This document shows, piece by piece, positions 20,887 through 28,528 of a DNA stretch of 64,000 nucleotides (position 1 is its first letter; every line of letters begins with the position of its first letter). The stretch covers positions 868,001 to 932,000 of the forward strand of contig NZ_JASVDS010000001.1 of NCBI RefSeq assembly GCF_030285365.1, read 5' to 3'. Source of the DNA: Roseateles subflavus (lineage in GTDB: Bacteria; Pseudomonadota; Gammaproteobacteria; Burkholderiales; Burkholderiaceae_C). Both the position numbers and the translations under genes were made by a program. The notes under the pieces are model-generated. The model worked only from the letters and a program-made list of their open reading frames with translations, did no database searches and was not told the origin of the DNA.

Positions 20887-20916
20887 ATTCTAGGAGGGTG
20901 CTTCGCCTGCGTTCAG
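20887..20916 (-). promoter_or_regulatory. Predicted promoter of the gene at 20789
   Basis: On the minus strand, CTGAAC (20916-20911) and TAGAAT (20892-20887) form a -35/-10 pair with an 18-bp spacer. Transcription would start near 20880, about 90 bp before the chosen start codon. Confidence 0.5.
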
Positions 20917-20924
20917 CCGGTTGG

Positions 20925-20942
20925 CCTGGCACTTCTGACAGG
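20925..20942 (-). promoter_or_regulatory. Lux-box-like palindrome, copy 1
   Basis: Minus strand CCTGTCAGAAGTGCCAGG fits the LuxR-family box CTGNC-N6-GNCAG. Its promoter-proximal end is exactly 32 bp from the -10 hexamer TAGAAT. The same element with the same 32-bp spacing recurs at 27675-27692, and the flanking bases GCGCAC are also shared. Confidence 0.6.
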
Positions 20943-21005
20943 TCTTGTGCGCTGTGCGGCGCCGGCCGGGCCGCCCGGCCGGATGGCAGCCCGCCCCAGG
21001 CCCGC

Positions 21006-22721
21006 TCAGTCCAGCGTCACCTCGGTCCGCACCACGCCCGCGCGCTCCGTGCGGGCCGACAGCGAGAGCCGCGTGCCATGCGGCGCGCGGACGATCCATT
21101 CCGCGACGGCGCGGTCGCCGGTGATCTCGTCGGTCGGCAGGAAGCTCAGCTGCGTCGCCTGCGGGGCGTGGCCGGCCAGGTGCGGGCCTTCCATGCGCGA
21201 CTTGCCGGTGACGAGGCTGCCGCTGCCGTCGGCCGGCAGCTCGATCTCGAACATCACGCCGCGCACCACCTCGCGCTCCTTGGCGCGGGCGGTCACGGCG
21301 GCGCTCAGGTAGCCCGTGTTGGCGACGGCCAGGCGCACGCGCCAGGTGTCGGCGCCCAGGGCACGTACCTCGGCTCGCAACAGTTCCAGCCGCGGCAGCG
21401 ACAGGCCGATCTGCGTGAGCCACGCCGGGAAGCGCGCGGCCTCGCGCTCGCGCAGCGCGGGCGGCGGGTTGCGCCAGTAGTTCATCTTGTCCCAGCCGCC
21501 GATCTCTACGGCGCCCAGCTGCGGGTGCTGGAAGGGCGTCCAGTCGACATGGGCCTGGCCGCCGCAGTGCTCGTCGCTCCACTGGAGCAGCTTGAGGTCA
21601 TCCTCCACCGGGTGCTCGCGGAACCAGTCGATCCACTTGTAGCCGCTGATACCGGCCTCCTGGTTCGGGTTCCACAGCTCCACCACCCAGAAGAGCGCGC
21701 CGAGGTGCTCGTAGAGCCATTCCTGCGTGCCGCTGATGCTGTCCTTGGGGTGGTACTTGAAGTCGTGCCAGATGCTCACGGCCGGATAGCCGGTGTGCTT
21801 CTCGCCGAGCGCCGAGAACTGCTTGATGAGCCAGAGGTCCTCGGGCGCCATGTCGTCGTCGCTGCAGCTGCCCATGGGGCGCAGGATCACGCCGCTGTAG
21901 GTGTGGAAGCTGATGGCCGCGCCGATGTTGGGGTGCTTCACGATGAAGTCCACCATCGCCCGCACCTCGGGCTCGCTGGCCGGGTAGGGGCCGGCGCCGC
22001 CCTGCTCGTGCTCCTGCCGCCAGCCGCCGGGGAAGTTGCGGTTGAGGTCCAGCCCTTCGACGTCGCCGTTGACCTTGATCTGCAGGCCGTCGTAGTGCTG
22101 GATGAAGCCCTCGGGCATGAGGCGGTAGTACTCGCCGCCGAACTCGCCGGGCTCGCGCGCCACCATCAGGCGCGGGTCGTCGGGGTGCTTCTTGTAGCCG
22201 CCGTGCGGGTCGGGCACGCGCATGGTCAGGATGCGGCCGTCGCCGTCGACGTCCTCCATCGTGAGGCCATCCACCGGGTCCTCGTCATGCGGGTAGCGGC
22301 GCGTGGAGGAGCGGATGTGGCGCGGCCGGTCCGCCAGCGCCAGCTCGGCACCGTCGGGGTTCAGGCGGGGCACGAGGTAGACCACGCGGCTGTCCAGCAG
22401 CGCGCTCACGCGCCGTCCCTCCTCGCTGTCCTGGCCGTGCTGGCTCAGCAGCTGATGCAGGTAGTAGACGCAGGTCGTCGAGGCCGTCAGCTCCGCGGCG
22501 TGGATGTTGCCGTCCAGCCAGAGCGCGGGCTTGTCGGTGTCGGGGCCCGTGGCCGCGTTCGTGACGGCCAGCAGCCAGATCTCGCGGCCCTCGTGGCTCT
22601 GCCCGATCGAGCGCATCGAGACGAGCTGCGGGCGCGCCGCGGCATAGGCCTGCAGCAGTTCGGTGAGGGGCTGGTAGCGGAGGAACTGACTGAAGTCCGG
22701 GATCGGGAGGGCGGCGGCCAT
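21006..22721 (-). CDS. M14-family zinc metallocarboxypeptidase
   Basis: A protein of about 571 residues without an evident signal peptide. The peptidase_M14 zinc ligands are His74 and Glu77 in GNIHAAEL, and a third His in AAISFHTYSG. The catalytic Glu is probably in FWVVELWNP. The N-terminal SMRSIGQSHEGREIWLLAV strand is typical of M14. A C-terminal ~130-residue beta domain (from LELLRAEVRALGADTWRV) probably assists substrate recognition. It should release C-terminal amino acids or cleave modified peptides; the substrate is unknown. ATG 22721 is preferred because the fold starts there; ATG 22751 is also in frame. It sits between members of an unrelated paralogue group on the same strand. Confidence 0.9.
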   Translation of the reverse strand: MAAALPIPDFSQFLRYQPLTELLQAYAAARPQLVSMRSIGQSHEGREIWLLAVTNAATGPDTDKPALWLDGNIHAAELTASTTCVYYLHQLLSQHGQDSEEGRRVSALLDSRVVYLVPRLNPDGAELALADRPRHIRSSTRRYPHDEDPVDGLTMEDVDGDGRILTMRVPDPHGGYKKHPDDPRLMVAREPGEFGGEYYRLMPEGFIQHYDGLQIKVNGDVEGLDLNRNFPGGWRQEHEQGGAGPYPASEPEVRAMVDFIVKHPNIGAAISFHTYSGVILRPMGSCSDDDMAPEDLWLIKQFSALGEKHTGYPAVSIWHDFKYHPKDSISGTQEWLYEHLGALFWVVELWNPNQEAGISGYKWIDWFREHPVEDDLKLLQWSDEHCGGQAHVDWTPFQHPQLGAVEIGGWDKMNYWRNPPPALREREAARFPAWLTQIGLSLPRLELLRAEVRALGADTWRVRLAVANTGYLSAAVTARAKEREVVRGVMFEIELPADGSGSLVTGKSRMEGPHLAGHAPQATQLSFLPTDEITGDRAVAEWIVRAPHGTRLSLSARTERAGVVRTEVTLD

Positions 22722-22835
22722 GGCATGCGTCTTGTGGAGGCAGGGCGTCATGCTACGGGGCCGCCGGGGCCCGAGGGGTGGGGGCGAACCCGGGCGAGCA
22801 CTCGGGAAGTTGGGGCGGTGGAGCGTCGCCGCCCG

Positions 22836-23783
22836 CTAGGGACGCGAGTCCCAGGGCGCGAGGAAGGGCTCCACCCACCCGGCCTGCATCGCCGCGAAAA
22901 GGCGGGGCGCCAGCGCGCGGGCCCGGGCCAGGGTCTCGGGCGAGGGGCGGGTGTCCGCGCCCAGCGCGTGCAGGGCGATCTCCTGCTCGGTGCAGTAACC
23001 GTCCTGGAGGCACTGGGCGGCCTGGTCCAGCGCGACCGCCAGCCGCCCCTCGGGGCGCGGGTCCATCCCCATGGCGAAGTGCACGGCCAGCGCAAAGGTC
23101 TCCGGCGAGGTGCCGCCCCAGGGCAGACCGTCGAAGAAGGCGATGGGCGTGCTTCTCGCCCCCGTCAGGATCGTCATGCCGGCGCCATGAAAGTCCTGTG
23201 CGCTCAGGTACATCTGCAGTTCCGCCGCGAAGCCGGACGGGCTGGCCTTGGGCACGAAGCGGATCTCGTGGCGGTTCATGACCTGTGGGTCGCGCACCAG
23301 GGCGCTGCACTGCCGCTGGACTGTTTCCAGCGCGTTCTGTCGCTGTTGGCTCACCTCAGGCGTTTCATCGGGCAACGGGCGCAGCGGGCCGGTCAGCGCG
23401 GTCAGCGCGGCCATCGTGTCCTCGGCAGGGCCGCTCAGCTCCCGGTAGAGCACGCCGTAGCCGGCCATGCAGAGGGTTCGCAGCCGCCGGGCGGTGGCCA
23501 GCGCCTGCGGGGTCTGCCGGGTGAGGCCGTCGAGGACGAGGGTGTAGGCGGTGGGCAGGCTGTGCCCGGAGGCGGCTGCGCTGGCGCGCGAGGGGGGGTC
23601 CTGCCGACGGGGTGCCGTCGAGGACTGCGGCCGATCGGCGGTCCGCGCCGGCGAAGCGGGAGGGGCCTTGTGTGACGCTTGCGCCACCGGCGGCACATCC
23701 GGCGCCCAGGCCCTCCAGCAGCCCAGGATCAGCAGCAGTGCCAGTAGCGCGGCGGTCGTGAGCAGGGGATGAAGACGTCGCAT
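22836..23783 (-). CDS. Membrane-anchored hypothetical protein, paralogue family A member 1
   Basis: A 315-residue protein with one N-terminal TM (~residues 7-24, with a Cys that could be a lipobox, LILGC) and a Pro/Ser/Ala-rich linker to ~75. The conserved domain (~80-315) is shared with the genes at 24818-25756 and 25909-26841: a C-x-x-x-YG region, LQ...QDFHGAG, a TPIAFFDGLPWGG block, a MDPRP block, a CLxxGxC pair and a C-terminal helix LAPRLFAAMQAGWVEPFL. No known fold or catalytic motif was recognised. The last ~110 bp are almost identical to the corresponding part of the gene at 24818. It follows the gene at 23829 after 45 bp, probably in one operon. The function is unknown. Confidence 0.75.
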   Translation of the reverse strand: MRRLHPLLTTAALLALLLILGCWRAWAPDVPPVAQASHKAPPASPARTADRPQSSTAPRRQDPPSRASAAASGHSLPTAYTLVLDGLTRQTPQALATARRLRTLCMAGYGVLYRELSGPAEDTMAALTALTGPLRPLPDETPEVSQQRQNALETVQRQCSALVRDPQVMNRHEIRFVPKASPSGFAAELQMYLSAQDFHGAGMTILTGARSTPIAFFDGLPWGGTSPETFALAVHFAMGMDPRPEGRLAVALDQAAQCLQDGYCTEQEIALHALGADTRPSPETLARARALAPRLFAAMQAGWVEPFLAPWDSRP

Positions 23784-23828
23784 GTCAGCAGGCTCCGAGG
23801 TGCCGACGGATGAAGCGCGCGGGCAGGC

Positions 23829-24821
23829 TCATTTCAGCTCACCCAGCAACTGCGCGACGGCTCGCTCAATCTGCGCCCAGCGGGTGCGGGAGACCCAGAA
23901 GAAGCTGGGACTGCCATTGGGATCCACCGGGCTTCGGTTGAAGACCTTCTTCTCGGGAAAGTCTCGCCAATCATCGACGCACAGGTCGAGTGCATGGCAA
24001 GCGTAGTCCAGCTGCGCCTCCTCCACGCAGGTGCCCAGGCGGCGACAGGACCAGATCGCGACGATCCTGGATACCGCGAACTGGTCCCGCAGATGGCTCA
24101 CGCCGGCGAGGTCGAGATGCTCGTCCAGACCCAGCCGGTCGGCGGGCTCGGGGGTCAGGGGCGGCAGGAGGCCGCGCGCCTCCAGGAAATCGGCGGTGAT
24201 GTAGCCCGGCAGCACCTGCGCAGCGAAGTCCGCGGAGCCCGTCGAACGCACATAGTCGACCAGTCCGGCCACGTCATTGCGCTGCTGGGCCTCGTAGGCC
24301 ATTCGTGGGGGCGAGTCAGGACGCCAGGTTTGGGCGACATAGGCGAGTTGCCCGCGATCGCCTCGCTGCCCGCAGAGTGCTTCGAGCTGGCGGATCGATT
24401 GCTTCATCTGCTCGGAGGCTGTCGGGGCGACGTGAGCCACCATGGCCTGTGTCACCCCTTGGTCGAGGCAGCGGCGCAGCTGCACCTGGGCGGCGAAGAA
24501 GTCCTCAGGCGCCCGCGTGAGGGCGGCACGGTGGATCAGCAGCGATGGCGGCACATCCCGAAGGCGCCTCATGGTCTCGCTCCACCGGGCCCAGGAGGCC
24601 GAGGTGCCCACTGGACCTGGCGAGGCGGCGGAGGCTGCCGGCAGCGCGGCCCTCCATGGGACCGGCGAGAGGGTGGGGGCTGCCGTCGCTGCAGCAGGCG
24701 TCGACGAACCCGCGGACGCCGGGGCCTGGGTCATCCACACGTGCAGCCCCAGGCCGACGCCGAGCAGCGCGAGGCCTGCCAGCAGGGCCCGTCGCCACCA
24801 TCGGATAGCTCGCGTTGTCAT
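23829..24821 (-). CDS. Membrane-anchored hypothetical protein (helical, same local group)
   Basis: A 330-residue protein. An N-terminal TM (~residues 12-31) is followed by an Ala/Ser/Pro linker and a helical periplasmic domain containing several Cys (RRCLDQ, EALCGQR, WSCRRLGTC, DYACHALDLC). The C-terminus reads SFFWVSRTRWAQIERAVAQLL. The ATG at 24821 overlaps the stop of the upstream gene by 4 bp (ATGA), indicating translational coupling. A decayed copy of its last ~25 codons lies at 25829-25905, so this gene type was once duplicated here. The order anchor-linker-helical domain is like the gene at 19911. The function is unknown. Confidence 0.75.
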   Translation of the reverse strand: MTTRAIRWWRRALLAGLALLGVGLGLHVWMTQAPASAGSSTPAAATAAPTLSPVPWRAALPAASAASPGPVGTSASWARWSETMRRLRDVPPSLLIHRAALTRAPEDFFAAQVQLRRCLDQGVTQAMVAHVAPTASEQMKQSIRQLEALCGQRGDRGQLAYVAQTWRPDSPPRMAYEAQQRNDVAGLVDYVRSTGSADFAAQVLPGYITADFLEARGLLPPLTPEPADRLGLDEHLDLAGVSHLRDQFAVSRIVAIWSCRRLGTCVEEAQLDYACHALDLCVDDWRDFPEKKVFNRSPVDPNGSPSFFWVSRTRWAQIERAVAQLLGELK

Positions 24822-25756
24822 GGCTTCGGCGCACTCGGGGGGAGGAAGGGATCCACACGCCCGGCCTGCATCGCCGCGAAGAGGCGGGGTGCCAGGGCGC
24901 GGGCCCGGGCCAGGGTCTCGGGCGAGGGGCGGGTGTCGTCGCCCAGCGCATGCAGGGTGACCTCGTCTGCCGTGCAGCGGCCGTGCCGGAGGCAATGGAT
25001 GGCGACGTCCAGCTGTGCCGCCATCCGGCCGACGGGCTGGGGGTCCATCCACGTCGCGAGGTGGACGGCCAGCACGAACGCCTCCGGGCCGACGCCACCC
25101 CAGGGCGCGCCGTCGAAGTAGGCGATCGGCGTCGCTCGTCCGCTGATCAGCGTCGTGCCGATCTCCAGGTAGCTCCGGGCCGCAAGCTGCGCTTGCAGGT
25201 CCTTCACGAAATGGGGGGGCTGGGAGCGGAGAGGGAGTCGCACCTCGTCGCGGTTCATGGCATCCGCGTCCTGCATCACGGGATCGCAGTGCCGGTGCAG
25301 AAGCTCCAGCGCCTGCTGCCGCTGCGCGCTGATCTGCGGCGTCTCGCCGGGCAATGCAGGCAGTGGGCCCCGCACGCCTGCCGCGGTGCTGCGCCAGTCC
25401 CCGGGCGGCGTGAGCAGGAGGCCATAGCTTCCCACGCAAAGACTGCCCAGCATCCGGGCCTTGGCGAGCGCCTGGGGCGTCTGCTTCGCGACCCCGGCAA
25501 GGACGATCGCGTAGGCGGACGTTTCCGGGGGCGCATCGACGGGCGCCGGCAGTGGCAGCGGGGCAGAGGTGCCGGCCGCCCGTGCCGCGGCGGGTCGAGG
25601 ATTCGCCGCACGAGGCGGCGGTACCGTCACTTCGCCGCCTGCCGGCCAGGGTTCGATCCGAGGTGCCTGGCGCCACCAGAGCCCAAAGGCCAGCAGGCCC
25701 AGGAGCGCACCGAGGGCCGTGACTTTCAATGCAGAGGCTGGACGGAGGCGGGGCAT
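24818..25756 (-). CDS. Membrane-anchored hypothetical protein, paralogue family A member 2
   Basis: A 312-residue paralogue of the 22836-23783 product. The TM lies at ~residues 10-28 and the Pro/Ala linker runs to ~75. The family domain has LGSLCVGSYGLL, LHRHCDPVMQDADAMNRDE, GRATPIAYFDGAPWGG, TWMDPQP and CLRHGRC, and ends with LAPRLFAAMQAGRVDPFLPP. Paired cysteines suggest a periplasmic, disulfide-bonded domain. Its 3' end shares a long near-identical stretch with 22836-23783, indicating recent duplication or gene conversion. It is translationally coupled to the downstream gene (24821). The function is unknown. Confidence 0.75.
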   Translation of the reverse strand: MPRLRPASALKVTALGALLGLLAFGLWWRQAPRIEPWPAGGEVTVPPPRAANPRPAAARAAGTSAPLPLPAPVDAPPETSAYAIVLAGVAKQTPQALAKARMLGSLCVGSYGLLLTPPGDWRSTAAGVRGPLPALPGETPQISAQRQQALELLHRHCDPVMQDADAMNRDEVRLPLRSQPPHFVKDLQAQLAARSYLEIGTTLISGRATPIAYFDGAPWGGVGPEAFVLAVHLATWMDPQPVGRMAAQLDVAIHCLRHGRCTADEVTLHALGDDTRPSPETLARARALAPRLFAAMQAGRVDPFLPPSAPKP

Positions 25757-25828
25757 CAGCGGAGGGATCGGCGGCGTGGGTGGCAGGGTGTTCTCGTCCC
25801 TGCACCCTGGATCGCTTCATTCTGGGTT

Positions 25829-25905
25829 GCCAGCGACTGGTCGACGGCTCGCCCGATCTGCGTTCATCGGGTACGGGAGACCCAGCAGAAGCCGGGGCTG
25901 CCGCT
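25829..25905 (-). pseudogene. Remnant of the 3' end of a 23829-type gene
   Basis: About 75 bp match 23842-23915 at roughly 80% identity by eye. The minus-strand frame reads WVSRTR, stop, TQIGRAVDQSL against WVSRTRWAQIERAVAQLL in the intact gene; the Trp codon TGG has become TGA (25864-25866). The 5' part of the gene is gone. This shows an ancestral repeat of the gene pair in this locus. Confidence 0.65.
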
Positions 25906-25908
25906 GAG

Positions 25909-26841
25909 TCAGGGGGCAGGCGCAGCAGGGGAAAGGAACGCTTCCACACGCCCCTCCTTCATGGCCGAAAAGATGCGAGGGGCCAGGGCGTGAGCCTGTG
26001 CACGGATGGCTGGTGTATTGGGGTCTCGGAACAGCGGCATGGCCTCCAGGTCAAAGTCGCACATGCCCGATTCCAGGCAATTGCCTGCCATGCTCAGTTG
26101 AATCGAGGTCTGAGTACTGGGCCTGGGATCCAGCGCCATCGCGTAGTAGAGAGCACGCGCATAGCCCTCCGGGCTTGCGCCTCCCCACGGGAGCCCTTCG
26201 AAGTAGGCCACCGCCGACTTGCGGCCCATGAGCACCTGGAAAACCGCGCCGTGGAAATCCTGGGCCTGGAGCTGGATGCGCAAGGCTTCCTTGAATTCCA
26301 GGTGCCAAGCCGCGTCGAGTTCGCTGACCGCAGGGTGGTTCAGCGCTTGCTCATCATGAGCCACCGAACTGCAGTGCGCGAGTATCAGTTCACGGGCACG
26401 CTGGCGTTGCTCATGCTGGACGCCTGCTTCCTCTGGAAGCCGCGGCAAGGCGGTGCGACTGTCCAAGGCCGTCCGAAGGTCGATCTCACTTTGATGCTTC
26501 CGGTGGGCGTCAAACAGCGCTACCACGGCACCTCTACATGCTCTGACGAGCCCTCGCGCTTGGGCCCGGACGACCGGATTGCGGTCCGCCTGTGATTGGA
26601 TGATGAGGGCATACGTCGAGAGCGGAGCGCTGGGAGCCTCGTGAGGCATCACAGCGCGACTGGCGCTGAGCCCGCTGGACAGGCGCGACGGCACGGAGGC
26701 GAGGGCCGCCGGAGACGGCTCTTTCGCTTCTGGGCTTGGGGTGGCGCCTTCGGGTGCAGCCCGCAGCCAGACCACCCCGAGCGCCAGCAACGCCATGAAA
26801 AGCGATGCCAGGCAGACTTGCATTGAACGACGAGCAAACAT
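25909..26841 (-). CDS. Membrane-anchored hypothetical protein, paralogue family A member 3
   Basis: About 310 residues; the most diverged member of family A and visibly lower in GC than its neighbours. An N-terminal anchor (~residues 8-24; CLASLFMALLALGVVWL) and linker precede the shared domain: RACRGAVVALF, HCSSVAHDEQALNHP, LQAQDFHGAVFQVLMGRKSAVAYFEGLPWGG, YAMALDPRP, the CLESGMC pair and LAPRIFSAMKEGRVEAFLSP. ATG 26841 gives the N-terminus most like the paralogues; ATG 26859 and GTG 26886 are in frame. It starts 35 bp after the stop of the gene at 26877, so it is probably co-transcribed with it. The function is unknown. Confidence 0.72.
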   Translation of the reverse strand: MFARRSMQVCLASLFMALLALGVVWLRAAPEGATPSPEAKEPSPAALASVPSRLSSGLSASRAVMPHEAPSAPLSTYALIIQSQADRNPVVRAQARGLVRACRGAVVALFDAHRKHQSEIDLRTALDSRTALPRLPEEAGVQHEQRQRARELILAHCSSVAHDEQALNHPAVSELDAAWHLEFKEALRIQLQAQDFHGAVFQVLMGRKSAVAYFEGLPWGGASPEGYARALYYAMALDPRPSTQTSIQLSMAGNCLESGMCDFDLEAMPLFRDPNTPAIRAQAHALAPRIFSAMKEGRVEAFLSPAAPAP

Positions 26842-26876
26842 GTGGAGGTGTGGAGGCATAGGGCACAGGGGCTGCG

Positions 26877-27579
26877 TCAACGGCACTTGCTACTGGCATC
26901 TCCCACGGGTACGGAGCCCACAAACGACACATTCCCGATGCCATATGCGTAGGTGATCAGGGTGACTTTGTATCGGACGACAACGCCATTGGCTTGGCGA
27001 GTATCGAACTGGTCACCGACAACTGTCTGGATGCCACTGTTCAAGAAGAATGACTTGGCGATGCCTGCTACCGCAGCTTCGCTGTCCAGGCTGCTGTAGG
27101 GTGGCACTAGGTTCCGACCCAGCGGAACGCACTGCTCCAAGTGCTTTGGGTTCCGAATCAGGCCCCAAAGAGCGGTCTTCACCGACCCGCTCGAGCTCTC
27201 ATAGATGGTCTTAAGGTCCGCCATGTACTCGCGGCAGGCAGAGCCAATGCAGACGGCGTTCTGCGATGCAGAGCGGCCAAACACCTCGACCCGCTCCAGT
27301 TCCACGACGGTGTCGAGCACCAACTCCCAGCCCCCCATGCTGTTGTAGTAGTCACTGGGTTCCCCGTTGCAGGGCAGGTCTGTACTGGTACAGATGGGGT
27401 TGTATCGCAAGGCTGTCCTGCCGCCTGTCGGCCGGCTCGACTTGTCGTTGGCAGCAGGCTTGAAGAATCGCTGCGTTGTATATGGCAAATCGGGGAAGAC
27501 GCTCGCGGGCTGCACGTCAGCGGCGTACGTGCTAGCGCTCTGGAGGCTGAGGATTAAGGCAAGGCAAGGCAATCTTCAT
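26877..27579 (-). CDS. Secreted hypothetical protein, natural ATG displaced by a pentanucleotide tract
   Basis: A ~230-residue exported protein, low in GC for this window, with several Cys pairs (NPICTSTDLPCNG, CIGSACRE) and no recognised fold. In the present sequence the long frame begins at a TTG (27572). An ATG at 27579 (and 27588) lies just upstream in another frame, separated by three tandem copies of AAGGC (27556-27570). With four copies, ATG 27579 would read straight into the frame and give a normal signal peptide (MKIALPCLALILSLQ). As drawn, the ATG frame hits a stop after about 15 codons. It is either phase-variable, frameshifted, or expressed weakly from TTG. The predicted promoter with a lux-box-like site is upstream. 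The function is unknown. Confidence 0.6.
27556..27570. repeat. Pentanucleotide repeat (AAGGC)x3
   Basis: Three perfect copies of AAGGC (TGCCT-type on the coding strand) lie within the first codons of the secreted-protein gene. A change of one unit moves the ATG at 27579 into or out of frame. Confidence 0.7.
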
Positions 27580-27636
27580 GGCGATCATGGTCTGTCGATG
27601 AGACCCCGCAGCCCGCCGGCCGTGGGGAGGGTCGCC

Positions 27637-27642
27637 ATCCTA
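27637..27642 (-). promoter_or_regulatory. Predicted -10 box TAGGAT of the gene at 27579
   Basis: Minus-strand TAGGAT lies 32 bp downstream of the palindrome at 27675-27692, mirroring the promoter at 20887. Transcription would start near 27630, about 40-50 bp before the candidate ATGs. Confidence 0.45.
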
Positions 27643-27674
27643 ATGATCAAAAGGGATGTCCGATTCCCAGGCCC

Positions 27675-27692
27675 CCTGTCATCTCTGACAGG
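27675..27692 (-). promoter_or_regulatory. Lux-box-like palindrome, copy 2
   Basis: Minus strand CCTGTCAGAGATGACAGG is a perfect 7+7 palindrome with a 4-base centre and fits CTGNC-N6-GNCAG. The copy at 20925-20942 shares ACCTGTCAGA and the preceding GCGCAC, and has the same 32-bp distance to its -10 box. Confidence 0.6.
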
Positions 27693-27737
27693 TTTCGTGC
27701 GCACTGCGATCCACCCGTGCCGCGCCCGCCCTCGCCC

Positions 27738-28499
27738 TCACTGCCCCTTGAACAAGCCCTGGAACTGCCGTGACACCGGCAGCTTCTCGTCCCGCCCCTT
27801 GAGCGTGAGCTGCATGGTGTTCTCGTCCAGGCGCACGGCGCTGGCGATGCAGCGGCTGTTGACGAGCACGGAGCGGTGGACCTGCCAGAAGAGCTCGGCG
27901 TCGAGCGAGGCGAGCAGCTCCTTGAGCGGCGTGCGGATCAGGGCCTCGCCGCCGTCGTAGACGACGCGGGTGTAGCGGTTGTCGCTCTCGAAATAGATCA
28001 CGTCCTGCGGGTCGATCATCTTCACCTCGCGGCCGAGCGAGGCCTGGATGAGGCGCGGCTTGGGCGGGGTGGCGGCCAGGGGCAGCAGCTGCTTGAGCAA
28101 GGCCTGGAGGTCCGGCGCGGGCTGCTGCTGGCGGGCCTTGAGGCGCTCGATGGCCTGGACGAGGCGGGCGTCCTCGACGGGCTTCATGACGTAGTCGACC
28201 GCGCCGGCATCGAAGGCGGCGAGGGCATGGTCACCGTAGGCCGTCACGAAGACGACGTGCGGCGGGCGGGCGGTGGCGCCCATGCGGCGCGCGACCTCGA
28301 TGCCGGTGAGGCCGGGCATGTTGATGTCGAGGAAGCAGACCTGCGGCTCGTGCGCGAGGAAGTCGTCCCAGGCATCGACGCCATGGCGGCTGGCGGCCAC
28401 GATGTCGAGCTCGGGCCAGAGGCGCTGCAGGGCGGCGCGCAGCTGCTCGCGCGGGCCTTCCTCGTCGTCGGCGATGAGGGTGCGGATGGTCGTGTTCAT
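27738..28499 (-). CDS. LytTR-family response regulator
   Basis: A 253-residue response regulator of the LytR/AlgR type. The receiver (~1-125) has IADDEE, the phosphoacceptor in CFLDINMPGLTG, VTAYGDHAL and the Lys in YVMKPVED. The C-terminal LytTR DNA-binding domain (~150-253) carries MIDPQDVIYFESDNRYTRV, LKELLASLD and FWQVHRSVLVN. AGGAGAG lies about 6 bases upstream of ATG 28499. It is the last gene of a three-gene operon with two LytS-type kinases (30843 to 28529), all on the minus strand. Targets are unknown. Confidence 0.95.
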   Translation of the reverse strand: MNTTIRTLIADDEEGPREQLRAALQRLWPELDIVAASRHGVDAWDDFLAHEPQVCFLDINMPGLTGIEVARRMGATARPPHVVFVTAYGDHALAAFDAGAVDYVMKPVEDARLVQAIERLKARQQQPAPDLQALLKQLLPLAATPPKPRLIQASLGREVKMIDPQDVIYFESDNRYTRVVYDGGEALIRTPLKELLASLDAELFWQVHRSVLVNSRCIASAVRLDENTMQLTLKGRDEKLPVSRQFQGLFKGQ

Positions 28500-28528
28500 G
28501 GGGCCTCTCTCCTGGCGTTCGTCATTGT

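Noticed and set aside
20890-21582. Minus-strand frame with a CQKCQ motif near 20940
   Set aside because: The Cys pair is formed by the lux-box-like palindrome in an antisense or out-of-frame reading over the M14 gene.
19914-23675. 1253-codon plus-strand frame spanning several minus-strand genes
   Set aside because: No domain is recognisable, and it crosses four genes that have motifs, signal peptides or paralogues on the minus strand.
23829-25949. 706-codon minus-strand frame
   Set aside because: Only the last 330 codons (from 24821) are coding. The upstream part lies out of frame over the 24818-25756 gene.
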